Of a DNA stretch of 64,000 nt, positions 45,339 to 54,412 are shown one piece after another. The stretch comes from Daejeonella sp. GTDB taxonomy: Bacteria > Bacteroidota > Bacteroidia > Sphingobacteriales > Sphingobacteriaceae. How positions within the stretch are numbered: the first letter of the stretch is position 1; the number at the start of each line of letters is the position of its first letter. A program made the position numbers and the translations under genes. The stretch spans positions 53,995-117,994 of the forward strand of contig NZ_JAUXXZ010000042.1 in NCBI RefSeq assembly GCF_030684675.1, given 5' to 3'. Below the pieces are notes generated by a model, which saw only the letters and a program-made list of their open reading frames with translations, had not been told where the DNA came from and searched no databases.

Positions 45339-48300
45339 CAGCATCTTCTCCAGCCAGTTCCTGAAGCAATTCTATGGCCGTATCCAGGGTAGAAACATGC
45401 TCAATGGCTAATCTAAGGGTATTTTTAACCTCTTTCAGGTTACTTATCCGGGGATGAGCCTGTAAAAATTCAAGGACTCGTCCAAATTGTACGGTTTCAA
45501 AGTAAGGCGATTGTTTGTTAGCGATAAAATACCCCCTTAGCACCCCTTTTTTGAAAGTGATTTTTTCAAAGCCAATCATTTTTCCCAGATATTGCAGGCG
45601 CCAGGTATTGATGAGTTCAATTACCTGCTGTGGAACGGGTCCAAAACGATCTGCAAGTTTTTGCCTGAAATCATCTAGAGCCATTTCGTTCTCTATGTTT
45701 GAAAGCTCGGTATATAAATTATATCGTTCAGCAATATTGGTCACATATTCATCCGGAATCATCACTTCCAAATCGGTATCCACATGAGTAAAAGAAATGA
45801 ATGGCCTTGGTTTCTCATCGCTGAACAGATTTTTAAACTCATCATCCTTCAATTCCTGAATGGCTTCATCCAGAATTTTATGATACATCTCAAAGCCGAT
45901 TTCTGCAATGAATCCGCTTTGTTCGGCACCCAGGAGATTACCGCTTCCGCGGATATCCAGATCACGCATGGCAACGTTAAAACCACTTCCCAGATCAGAG
46001 AACTCTTCGATTGCACTCAGGCGTTTTCTGGCTTCGTTAGTTAGGGTGGATAGCGGCGGACTTAATAAATAGCAGAATGCTTTTTTATTCGAACGGCCAA
46101 CACGTCCGCGCATTTGATGCAGATCACTCAATCCAAACATATGGGCATGATTGATCAGAATGGTATTTGCGTTCGCAATATCCAGCCCAGCCTCAATGAT
46201 TGTCGTGGCAACAAGTACATCGTAATCACCCCCGACGAATTTGAGCATCACATCTTCCAATGCATCCCCTTCCAATTGCCCGTGTGCGATACCAATTCTG
46301 GCTTTTGGAACCAGGGTGTTAATTAATCCACCCAGCTGCATCAAATCCTGCACGCGGTTATGAATAAAGAATACCTGTCCGCCCCGGTCTATTTCATACT
46401 CCACCGCTTCTTTGATCAGTTTTTCATTGAACACATGCAGCTCTGTTAATACAGGCTGGCGGTTTGGAGGCGGGGTGCTGATAATGCTCAGATCCCTGGC
46501 ACCCATCAGCGAAAAATGCAGGGTTCTTGGAATCGGAGTGGCTGTTAGTGTGAGGGTATCCACATTTGCCCTGAACTGCTTCAATTTCTCTTTCACACTG
46601 ACACCAAATTTTTGCTCTTCATCAATAATCAGCAGTCCGAGGTCTTTAAATTTTACATCTTTACTCACGATACGGTGGGTACCAATGATAATATCAATCT
46701 TACCTTCAGCGAGTTTTTGAAGAGACTCTTTGATCTGTTTTGCTGATTTAAACCGGTTTATATAATCAATTGTGCAGGGAAAATCTGCCAGGCGGGATTG
46801 AAACGTTTTAAAATGCTGCAATGCCAGAATGGTTGTTGGTACCAAAATAGCCACCTGCTTGCTGTCGGTTACCGCCTTAAAAGCAGCCCGGATTGCTATC
46901 TCTGTTTTACCAAAACCAACATCTCCGCAAACCAGCCGGTCCATAGGATGTGCCGATTCCATGTCTTTTTTTACATCGGCAGTGGCTTTAACCTGATCGG
47001 GTGTATCCTCATAAATAAATGAGGCCTCAAGTTCGGTTTGTAAATAGGTATCGGGTGTAAATGCTGTTCCGGTTTGTGCCTTTCTGATCGCATAGAGCTT
47101 AATCAGGTCGCGGGCAATATCTTTAACTTTTTTTTTAGTTGTTTTTTTCAGCTTCTCCCAGGTATCTGTGCCGAGTTTATTCATTTTGGGTACAGTACCC
47201 TCTTTACCGGAGTACTTGGAGATGCGATTCAGGGAGTTGATATTGACATAAAGCAGGTCATTATCAGCATAAACCAGGCGGATCATTTCTTGTGATCTGT
47301 CATTAACATCCACCTTTTCAAGACCCGCATATTTCCCGATCCCATGGTCGATATGAGTAATGAAATCTCCGGGCTTTAACTCGCGCAATTCCTTGAGGGT
47401 GATTGCCTGATTGCGGATATAGCCCTTCTTTAATTTATATTTATAGTAACGGTCAAAGATCTGATGATCAGTATAGCAGACAAGTTTTTGGGCATAATCA
47501 ATAAATCCTTCTCTGAGAGAAAGGTGAACCGGACTAAATTTTACGCCGGCATTCAGATCCTCAAAAATGCTGTACAGACGCTCGATCTGTTTAGTCGAAT
47601 CGGTGAATATGAGGTTTTCAAGACCTGATTTCTCGTTTTCTTTAAAATTATGAATCAACAGGCTGAAATCCTTGTTAAAGGATGGCTGGGGTTTGATATC
47701 AAAATGAATCGTCTCATCAGCCTGATAGTAGAACTGTTTACCAAATTCCAGAATATCAAAATCACGAAGCTGATCAGCAAGCATTTTTTCATCTGTGAAA
47801 TTAAATTTAGGATCGATCCAATGCGGATTTTGCTGCTTATCTTCAGAAGAAAGTGCTTTCCAGTATTCAACAGCTTTTTTATAGCCGCCTTTAACTACAT
47901 CGAAGGTAAACTCTACATCTTTAAACCAAATAATGGTATCCTGATCGATGTATTCAAGCAGGGAAATATTGTGATCGGTCAGGAATTTCGATTGTACATT
48001 GGGCACTACAGTGATGCTTTTAACCTGTTCAACAGATAACTGATCTTCAATTTCAAAGGTTCGGATACTTTCAATGTAATCAGCAAAGAACTCGATCCGG
48101 TAGGGAAGATCATGTGAGAAAGAGAAAATATCTACAATTCCACCCCGAATAGAAAATTGTCCTGGTTCATAAACAAAATCTACCCGCTCAAAATCATATT
48201 CAATTAGAAATTCATTGATAAAATCAATGCTTAACTTATTTCCTACGGCAATTTCGAGGGTGTTTTTTTCGAGAGCAGAGCGATCAATTACCTTTTCGGC

Positions 48301-48687
48301 TAATGCTTCCGGATAGGTAACGATAATTTTTCCGTATTCGGCAGAATGATTGAGTTCGTTCAATACTTCAGCCCGCTGCAGAACATTACTGCTGTCGACA
48401 AGGGTAAATTCAAAGGATTTTCTGAAGGAGGATGGAAAAAAAAGTATTTCTTTTTCGAGAAGATTCTCAAGATCACTGAGAAAATATGCTGCTTCTTCGC
48501 GTTCGGGAAGCACAAAGATCATATGTCTGTGCAGCAGAAAATACAAAGCTAAGGCAAGGACCGAATCACTTGATCCGACCAGACCTCTTAAATGAACCCG
48601 CCCTTTTTTCCCTTTATTGAGGGTTTCTGCCAGAATGGCAATCCGGGGGTCCGATTTATACTGATTTATAATATCCCGAATATTCAC
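45322..48687 (-). CDS. mfd: Transcription-repair coupling factor Mfd
   Basis: Removes stalled RNA polymerase and recruits UvrA. 1121 residues from the chosen start. N-terminal UvrB-like domain (about 1-300), RNA polymerase-interacting domain (about 440-520, with PGDFITHIDHGIGKYAGLE), superfamily 2 helicase with Walker A GDVGFGKTE and DEEQ box, and a C-terminal TRCF domain. Start choice: the frame can extend to a TTG at 48738, but a -7 box lies inside that extension and GTG at 48687 begins VNIRDIINQY, as in relatives. Confidence 0.93.
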   Translation of the reverse strand: MNIRDIINQYKSDPRIAILAETLNKGKKGRVHLRGLVGSSDSVLALALYFLLHRHMIFVLPEREEAAYFLSDLENLLEKEILFFPSSFRKSFEFTLVDSSNVLQRAEVLNELNHSAEYGKIIVTYPEALAEKVIDRSALEKNTLEIAVGNKLSIDFINEFLIEYDFERVDFVYEPGQFSIRGGIVDIFSFSHDLPYRIEFFADYIESIRTFEIEDQLSVEQVKSITVVPNVQSKFLTDHNISLLEYIDQDTIIWFKDVEFTFDVVKGGYKKAVEYWKALSSEDKQQNPHWIDPKFNFTDEKMLADQLRDFDILEFGKQFYYQADETIHFDIKPQPSFNKDFSLLIHNFKENEKSGLENLIFTDSTKQIERLYSIFEDLNAGVKFSPVHLSLREGFIDYAQKLVCYTDHQIFDRYYKYKLKKGYIRNQAITLKELRELKPGDFITHIDHGIGKYAGLEKVDVNDRSQEMIRLVYADNDLLYVNINSLNRISKYSGKEGTVPKMNKLGTDTWEKLKKTTKKKVKDIARDLIKLYAIRKAQTGTAFTPDTYLQTELEASFIYEDTPDQVKATADVKKDMESAHPMDRLVCGDVGFGKTEIAIRAAFKAVTDSKQVAILVPTTILALQHFKTFQSRLADFPCTIDYINRFKSAKQIKESLQKLAEGKIDIIIGTHRIVSKDVKFKDLGLLIIDEEQKFGVSVKEKLKQFRANVDTLTLTATPIPRTLHFSLMGARDLSIISTPPPNRQPVLTELHVFNEKLIKEAVEYEIDRGGQVFFIHNRVQDLMQLGGLINTLVPKARIGIAHGQLEGDALEDVMLKFVGGDYDVLVATTIIEAGLDIANANTILINHAHMFGLSDLHQMRGRVGRSNKKAFCYLLSPPLSTLTNEARKRLSAIEEFSDLGSGFNVAMRDLDIRGSGNLLGAEQSGFIAEIGFEMYHKILDEAIQELKDDEFKNLFSDEKPRPFISFTHVDTDLEVMIPDEYVTNIAERYNLYTELSNIENEMALDDFRQKLADRFGPVPQQVIELINTWRLQYLGKMIGFEKITFKKGVLRGYFIANKQSPYFETVQFGRVLEFLQAHPRISNLKEVKNTLRLAIEHVSTLDTAIELLQELAGEDAANSPA

Positions 48688-48703
48688 GCACTGGTTTTCA
48701 TTG

Positions 48704-48738
48704 CAAATATACGTTTTGGTGCAGTAAAAATCTATCAA
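48704..48738 (-). promoter_or_regulatory. Promoter of mfd
   Basis: TATATTTG on the minus strand (48711-48704) is a full TAnnTTTG -7 box, ending 16 bases before the GTG at 48687. A TTG about 24 bases upstream could be the -33 element. This supports GTG rather than the upstream TTG as the start. Confidence 0.55.
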
Positions 48739-48835
48739 GGCAGCAAAAACGGAGTAATTCGTATGTTGAAAAAAGAATTTAAACTATATTTATTTAACCC
48801 AAAGCAGAATTATCAGGGCATTTTTCAGCAGTTTA

Positions 48836-49177
48836 ATGAATAGAAACCAGTTTTTTCGGTTAATGATGGGTCTGCCATTGGAGTTAATAGCCTGGATTAG
48901 TGCTATTTTATTTTTGGCTTTCACGGTTTCCGGGTCTGCACATTCCAGTTTATGCCCATTAGACAATCTGGGTTTTAAATGGTGTCCGGGATGCGGATTG
49001 GGTCGTTCTATCCGATTTTTATTACATGGAGAATTTCGCTTATCGATTGAACATCACTGGTTTGGAATTCCGGCTTTTCTCATTCTGTTTTACCGGATAT
49101 TGCAATTATTAAAAATATTCCTTTTAAATTTAAGATTACTAACCCGTACTAATTATGGAAAACGATCCGCTTATTAA
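48836..49177 (+). CDS. DUF2752 family membrane protein
   Basis: 113 residues with two or three membrane helices. The DUF2752 signature WCPGCGLGRSIRFLLHGEF is intact, with two cysteines that could bind a metal. Function unknown. It overlaps the TM2 gene by 23 bases, a pairing that recurs in Bacteroidota. Confidence 0.85.
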   Translation: MNRNQFFRLMMGLPLELIAWISAILFLAFTVSGSAHSSLCPLDNLGFKWCPGCGLGRSIRFLLHGEFRLSIEHHWFGIPAFLILFYRILQLLKIFLLNLRLLTRTNYGKRSAY

Positions 49178-49535
49178 CCTCAAGGGCATGAGCCTTGAGG
49201 AGTATTCTTATCTGAAACAGGTAATTGCCGGTATGAACCCACGCCAGGCTCAAAATTTCGTCATGTTCTATTCAGACAGGCGAAAAGATCCCCAGGAAAT
49301 ACTTTTATTTACCCTGCTTGGTTTTCTAGGTGTTGCGGGTATTCAGCGTTTTATTACCGGGCAGATGGGAATGGGTATTCTTTATTTTCTGACCCTTGGA
49401 TTATGTTTTATAGGAACCATTGTTGATATCGTCAATCATAAGTCCATTACCCTTGAGTTTAACCGGAAAGCGGCATATGAAAGTGCTCAGCTTGTAAAAA
49501 TTATGAGTAATCAGGGTGCCGAGAACCCCTCATAA
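49155..49535 (+). CDS. TM2 domain-containing membrane protein
   Basis: 126 residues. A charged N-terminal part of about 60 residues precedes the TM2 domain of two helices (about 55-105), with the polar DRFYTGQ-like turn here reading QRFITGQMGMGIL. The role in bacteria is unknown. Overlaps DUF2752 and is probably translated with it. Confidence 0.85.
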   Translation: MENDPLINLKGMSLEEYSYLKQVIAGMNPRQAQNFVMFYSDRRKDPQEILLFTLLGFLGVAGIQRFITGQMGMGILYFLTLGLCFIGTIVDIVNHKSITLEFNRKAAYESAQLVKIMSNQGAENPS

Positions 49536-49661
49536 ACACAGGTTTCTTCTGTTAATGTGTTAATTTCGGATGAATTCAGGCCCTACGGTCGGGCCATGGA
49601 TTAATTTGGTGATACACAGCTCCGTATTTCTACACTCAAAACTTATAGGGTATCTTTGTTT

Positions 49662-50759
49662 ATGAAATTAAGAGAAATTACATCTTTTCTCGAAACGCTT
49701 GCCCCGCTTGCCTATCAGGAAGATTATGATAATTCGGGCCTGATCGTTGGCTATCCTGATAAGGAAATATCCGGTGCCCTTATTTCATTAGATTGTACAG
49801 AATCAGTTGTTGACGAAGCGATTCAGCACGGGTTAAACCTGATTATCTCACATCATCCCATTGTTTTCAAGGGCTTGAAAAAGTTTAATGGTAAAACTTA
49901 TGTGGAAAGGGTAGTGATGAAAGCTATAAAGCATGATATTTCTTTGTATGCCATCCATACCAATCTGGATCATGTATCTATTGGAGTAAACAAAAAGATT
50001 TGTGATAAACTTGGAATAAAGAATCCTGTTATTTTAAAATCCAGGGAGGATTCCCTAAGGAAGTTGGTTACCTTCTGTCCGGAAGCCCATGCTGAGGAAG
50101 TAAGAGTGGCCATGTTCAGGGCCGGGGCTGGCAATATTGGTAATTATTCGGAATGCAGTTATAATGTAAGTGGCACAGGCACTTTTAACGCTACTGAAGG
50201 TGCCAGTCCATTTGTTGGAGTGCCTGGTAAACAGCATCATGAATCTGAGATCAGAATAGAGACCATATATCCGGTATATCTGGAACAGAAAATTCTCGCG
50301 GCACTTATTGAAACACATCCATACGAGGAAGTGGCCTATGATCTTTATCCGCTTAGCAATAGCCATCTGCAGGTAGGATCCGGCATGATAGGTAATCTCG
50401 AGAGCGATTCTGATGAACTGGAGTTTTTAAATTTCGTGAAGGAAAGACTGGGTGCCAAAGTCATCCGACACACGGCGTTAAGGTCAAAAAAGATTCGCAG
50501 AGTGGCTGTTTGTGGTGGTTCAGGAAGTTTTCTATTGTCTCATGCGCTAAAGGCCGGAGCTGATATTTTCATCACTGGCGACTTTAAATACCATGAGTTT
50601 TTTGATGCAGAAGGAAAACTTATTATTGCGGATGTTGGACATTTTGAGAGTGAGCAGTTTACGCAGGAATTATTGTTGGAATTAATTACAGAAAAATTTA
50701 GTAACTTTGCCCTCCGTTTAACATCACAGAACACAAACCCCATAAATTATTTGATTTAA
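49662..50759 (+). CDS. Nif3-like dinuclear metal center hydrolase family protein
   Basis: 365 residues. The two halves of the NIF3/DUF34 fold (about 1-125 and 235-365) flank a PII-like insert. Metal ligands are visible in LIISHHPIVFKG, YAIHTNLDH and GDFKYHEFFD near the C-terminus with ADVGHFESE. The enzyme is a GTP cyclohydrolase I type 2-like relative of unclear substrate. The ATG at 49662 gives the conserved MKLREITSFLE start. Its TAA overlaps the next ATG by one base. Confidence 0.9.
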   Translation: MKLREITSFLETLAPLAYQEDYDNSGLIVGYPDKEISGALISLDCTESVVDEAIQHGLNLIISHHPIVFKGLKKFNGKTYVERVVMKAIKHDISLYAIHTNLDHVSIGVNKKICDKLGIKNPVILKSREDSLRKLVTFCPEAHAEEVRVAMFRAGAGNIGNYSECSYNVSGTGTFNATEGASPFVGVPGKQHHESEIRIETIYPVYLEQKILAALIETHPYEEVAYDLYPLSNSHLQVGSGMIGNLESDSDELEFLNFVKERLGAKVIRHTALRSKKIRRVAVCGGSGSFLLSHALKAGADIFITGDFKYHEFFDAEGKLIIADVGHFESEQFTQELLLELITEKFSNFALRLTSQNTNPINYLI

Positions 50760-51505
50760 TGGAACAATCAGTAGAAGAGAAATTAAAGGCATTATTCGAA
50801 CTTCAGACTTTGCACACGCAGATCGACAAGATCCGTCAGACAAGAGGTGAACTTCCAATGGAGGTTGCCGACCTCGAAGATGAAGTTGCAGGTTTAGAAA
50901 CCCGTATACAGAAAATCAAAGCAGATCTTGATGAGTTGGAAGATTCAATCGTAACCCGCAAGAATCTGATTAAAGAGGCTTTAGCAGCTACCAAAAAATA
51001 CGAAACTCAGCTTAACGATGTTAAGAACAATCGTGAATACGATGCAATCTCAAAAGAGATTGAAATTCAGGGATTAGAGATTCAGGTATCAGAGAAAAAG
51101 ATCAAAGAATATTCTTTTGAGATTCAGAATAAAACTGAAGTTTATGAGAGTGCTTTAGCTAACATTACTGAGCGCAAAAAAGATCTCGAACTTAAAAAAG
51201 CTGAATTAGATACAATTACTGCTGAAACTGAAAAAGATGAGGCAGGTATTCTTGTTAAGGCTCAGGATGCTGAAAAACATATTGATGAGCGTTTATTGAT
51301 TGCTTATAACCGTTTAAGAAGCAATGCTAAGAATGGCCTTGCTGTTGTAACCATACAACGCGATTCATGTTCAGGTTGTTTTAATCAGATTCCACCACAA
51401 AGACAATTGGATATCCGTCAGCGTAAGCGCATTATTGTGTGCGAGCATTGCGGACGAATCCTTGTAGATGAAGGTTTTGCATTGGAAGAAACTCCGGTAG
51501 CTTAA
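50759..51505 (+). CDS. C4-type zinc ribbon / coiled-coil protein (CT398-like)
   Basis: 248 residues. The first ~180 are an antiparallel coiled coil rich in Glu and Lys. The C-terminus is a zinc ribbon with CSGCFNQI and CEHCGRIL. In Chlamydia CT398 a relative binds sigma-54 and secretion parts; in this phylum the role is unproven. It follows the Nif3 gene with a one-base overlap, as in many Bacteroidota, and ends in a strong terminator. Confidence 0.88.
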   Translation: MEQSVEEKLKALFELQTLHTQIDKIRQTRGELPMEVADLEDEVAGLETRIQKIKADLDELEDSIVTRKNLIKEALAATKKYETQLNDVKNNREYDAISKEIEIQGLEIQVSEKKIKEYSFEIQNKTEVYESALANITERKKDLELKKAELDTITAETEKDEAGILVKAQDAEKHIDERLLIAYNRLRSNAKNGLAVVTIQRDSCSGCFNQIPPQRQLDIRQRKRIIVCEHCGRILVDEGFALEETPVA

Positions 51506-51520
51506 ATTCCTAAAAAGTAA

Positions 51521-51556
51521 AAAAAACGACCAGTATTGACTGGTCGTTTTTTTTTT
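51521..51556 (+). terminator. Rho-independent terminator after the zinc-ribbon gene
   Basis: AAAACGACCAGT and ACTGGTCGTTTT pair perfectly around a 4-base loop (ATTG) and are followed by a run of about ten T. The A-run before the stem could also serve the minus strand. Confidence 0.85.
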
Positions 51557-51605
51557 GTCTTAAATTTCGATTTGTGTTAATTCGCCCGAACGAAAAATGG
51601 GGAAA

Positions 51606-52682
51606 TTAAAAATTATAGACCATTGCGTTAATATTCATTCCTGATCCTACAGATGCGAATACAACCCGATCGCCTTTTTTGATCTGATGTCCTTCAAGCT
51701 TATTTTTTAGTATCATATCAAGCAGGGTTGGTACTGTAGCTACTGAACTGTTCCCAAATTTAGCAATGGTCATAGGCATAACATCCATTGGAGCTTCTCT
51801 TATTCCATAAAGTTTAAAGAGTCTTTTAAGAATCGCTTCATCCATTTTTCCATTTGCCTGATGGACCAGAACTTTTTTCACGTCATCAATGCCCGTTCCC
51901 GATTTTTCCATGGTTTGCTGAATTACCAGAGGTACATTTTTCAAGGCATATTCATAGATCTTCCTGCCATCCATTTTGATAAACTGATCATCTGATATGA
52001 GATCAGGATTACTGGATTTGCCTGAATAGAGGTAATAGGCCTCATCAGAAGTATGGGTTTGTGTTTTATGTGCCAAAATGCCCTCTGCAACACCCCCTCT
52101 TCCCTCCAGTATCGTTGCTCCGGCACCATCTGCATAAATCATGCTGTCACGGTCGTGCGGATCGGTAACTCTCGAAAGTGTTTCCGTACCTATCACCAGA
52201 ACCCGTTTTGCATCTCCCGAACGGATATAATAATCTGCCTGAATCATCCCCTGTAGCCATCCCGGGCAACCGAAAGGCAGGTCATAAGCTACGCAATCCG
52301 GATTTTTGATCCCTAGTCTATGCTTAATTCTGGATGCCAGTGTAGGCAAAACATCAACTCTTGTGCTGCCGGGAGCAATGTCTCCGAAATTATGTGCGAC
52401 AATGATATAATCCAGGGTTTCAGGATCTGTTCCCGAACTTTCAATTGCGTTTGAAGCTGCAAAATATCCCAGATCAGAAGCCATATGTTCTTTATCTGCA
52501 TAGCGGCGCTCCTCAATTTCTGTGATGTCCTGAAATTTTTGGATCACCTCTGAATTTTCCCTTAAAATGGGTTCTCCGCTTTTTTCGTAAAAGCGGTGTT
52601 CTGAAAAGTCTTTGTTTGGTATGATGTTGGAAGGTACGAAACTACCGGTTCCAATAATAACAGACTTGATATTAGTTCTCAT
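51606..52682 (-). CDS. 3-oxoacyl-ACP synthase III family protein (FabH-like)
   Basis: 358 residues of the thiolase fold. The nucleophile Cys139 is in PFGCPGWLQG, the His in VLVHQANGKMDEAIL, and the Asn in KFGNSSVATVP. It has an insert and a longer N-terminus than house FabH (about 320), as in the ketoacyl-ACP synthase III relatives that start unusual acyl chains. No acyl carrier or other biosynthesis gene is next to it, so the starter unit is unknown. Confidence 0.87.
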   Translation of the reverse strand: MRTNIKSVIIGTGSFVPSNIIPNKDFSEHRFYEKSGEPILRENSEVIQKFQDITEIEERRYADKEHMASDLGYFAASNAIESSGTDPETLDYIIVAHNFGDIAPGSTRVDVLPTLASRIKHRLGIKNPDCVAYDLPFGCPGWLQGMIQADYYIRSGDAKRVLVIGTETLSRVTDPHDRDSMIYADGAGATILEGRGGVAEGILAHKTQTHTSDEAYYLYSGKSSNPDLISDDQFIKMDGRKIYEYALKNVPLVIQQTMEKSGTGIDDVKKVLVHQANGKMDEAILKRLFKLYGIREAPMDVMPMTIAKFGNSSVATVPTLLDMILKNKLEGHQIKKGDRVVFASVGSGMNINAMVYNF

Positions 52683-52757
52683 TAAAAGAAATTATACTGA
52701 ATACTATATTGGTTTACTGTATTAAAGGTACGTATTCTTTTTAAAATAAAAATTTGC

Positions 52758-53842
52758 CTAAAATAAATTAAGTTGTTTTCCATTTGCCGGACTAAAATGG
52801 CTGAAATTATAGGGTCGCATACTTCTGCCGGCCATGTATTTATTTAAAGAGATTTTAAACAGGCGCTGAATACTTTCGGCCACCTTGCCATCTCCGCTCA
52901 TTCTTTTTCCCCAGCGACTATCATTTAATTTTCCATCATGGCATTGCGCAATCAGATTCAATACTTTTTCAGCCCTGTCGGGATAGGTTTTATAGATCCA
53001 GTCTTTAAAGATCTCAGCGATTGAACCATTGAGCCGAACGATAGTAAATGCTGCACCTGAGGCACCCGCCTGGGCGGCAGATTTGATTATTTGGGGTATT
53101 TCATCACTATTCAATCCTGGAATGACAGGAGCGCACATAAGCATAACCGGGATATCTTCAGCAGCAAGACTTGAAATCAGGGATAGACGGTTTTGGGCCG
53201 TTACAGTTCTTGGTTCAAGTTTTTGCCTGAGGTCCTCGTTTAATGAATTAAGACTAATGGCAATGTGTACAAGATCATTGGCAGCCAGTTTTTTAAAATA
53301 TCAAGATCTCTCAAAAGGAGATTGTTTTTTGTGATAATGCCTACCGGATGTTTATATTTTAAAAATACCTCCAGAAGGGAGCGGGTGATTTTCAGCTTTC
53401 TTTCTATGGGTTGATAGCAGTCTGTATTGCCTGAAAGCATAATGGTTGAGGGTAAATAGCCCTTTCTGTTTAGAAAGGTCTCCAATAATTCAGCAGCATT
53501 ACGTTTGACAATTATTTTCCTTTCAAAGTCTAATCCGGCACTAAATCCATAATATTCATGGGCATTCCGTGCATAACAATAGAGACAGCCATGTTCGCAT
53601 CCCTGATATGGGTTTATAGATTGTAAAAACGGCAGATCAGGACTTTTTGACTTGCTGACTATGTTTTTGGGATGCTCTTCGAATAAAGTAGTAGCGCTGT
53701 TTTGCAACATAAGTTCATCTATACCCTCCTCATGTTCAGCTACATACTCAGTTTTTAAAAACCGGTTATGGGTATTTACCTGAGCTCCCCTTCCTTTAAA
53801 ATATTCTTTATTTTTAATATGTGTCACGATGCTAAAGTACAA
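52758..53842 (-). pseudogene. PA0069-type radical SAM protein, broken by a one-base frameshift
   Basis: Two reading frames that together make one protein of about 361 residues. The first half has the [4Fe-4S] motif GCEHGCLYCYARN, TIMLSGNTDCYQPIE and GIITKNN; it runs off frame after LDILKN. The second half resumes with HIAISLNSLNEDLRQ-like sequence, then MLMCAPVIPGLN and a C-terminal KRMSGDGKVAE. At 53290-53295 the plus strand has six T (A6 in the gene). Seven would restore LKKLAANDLVHI. Start either TTG 53842 or GTG 53827. It may be a true loss, a slippery switch or a sequencing error. Confidence 0.8.
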
Positions 53843-53866
53843 AAAATACTAATAATTTTAGTATTT
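53832..53866 (-). promoter_or_regulatory. Inverted repeat in the promoter of the radical SAM gene
   Basis: A perfect 9-bp inverted repeat, AAATACTAA (53844-53852) and TTAGTATTT (53858-53866), has a 5-base centre. TACTTTAG on the minus strand (53839-53832) is close to a -7 box, so the repeat lies between the -7 and -33 positions, where a repressor would act. Operator role is inference. Confidence 0.45.
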
Positions 53867-54019
53867 ATTTAACTGCAAGTATCGCCTTGTCTGAATAAAC
53901 TTCTTATAAAATCAAAAAAATGTAACAGAATTGTAACATAAAACAGATTGTGTATATTTATATATCTATAAAACCTATGGGGAATTTAATGTTGCTTTTA
54001 ATTAATGTAATTAAAAAAA

Positions 54020-54382
54020 ATGCAAAATATTCATCACGATTCCGACACCTTGATAGAGCAGGAACTACCAAAATATTCCGATTCAGTTCAGGTATCATTT
54101 AACAACCTCAATGTTGCAGCAAAAAGGTTTCAATCCGATTTAAACCTATATGTTACTTCAGATAGTGGTAAGCCTTTAAATAAGGCCTTTATAAGTATTG
54201 ATTTGGCCAGTATAACTGCTGTTTCTGATCAATCGGGTAGGGTATGCATCAAAGCTCTTCAGGCAGGAAGATATTATTTGGATATTATTTCTCCGGGGTT
54301 TATTGCCAAAAGAATTCTTGTTTCCATAGTTGAGTCTGGTCCCCAGGAAATATGTGCTCAATTGACGAGCAATATTGGATAG
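54020..54382 (+). CDS. Carboxypeptidase regulatory-like domain protein, no signal peptide
   Basis: 120 residues. The second half (about 39-115) reads as a carboxypeptidase-regulatory-like beta-sandwich: LYVTSDSGKPLNKAFISID and SGRVCIKALQAGRYYLDI. The first 38 residues are charged with no signal peptide or membrane helix, which is odd since this fold is normally exported. Upstream 177 bases are AT-rich. Function unknown. Confidence 0.6.
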   Translation: MQNIHHDSDTLIEQELPKYSDSVQVSFNNLNVAAKRFQSDLNLYVTSDSGKPLNKAFISIDLASITAVSDQSGRVCIKALQAGRYYLDIISPGFIAKRILVSIVESGPQEICAQLTSNIG

Positions 54383-54412
54383 AATATCCGGCAATAGGAT
54401 TTAAGTCTCCGT

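Noticed and set aside
45515..48595. Many plus-strand frames opposite mfd
   Set aside because: Antisense of a well-conserved long gene.
48763..48843. 26-codon open frame before the DUF2752 gene that overlaps its start
   Set aside because: Lies in an AT-rich promoter region, has no known motif, and its codons are mostly A/T-run residues; likely chance.
49582..49598. Small hairpin GGCCC-n-GGGCC between the TM2 and Nif3 genes
   Set aside because: Only five pairs and no T-run; too weak to call a terminator or RNA.
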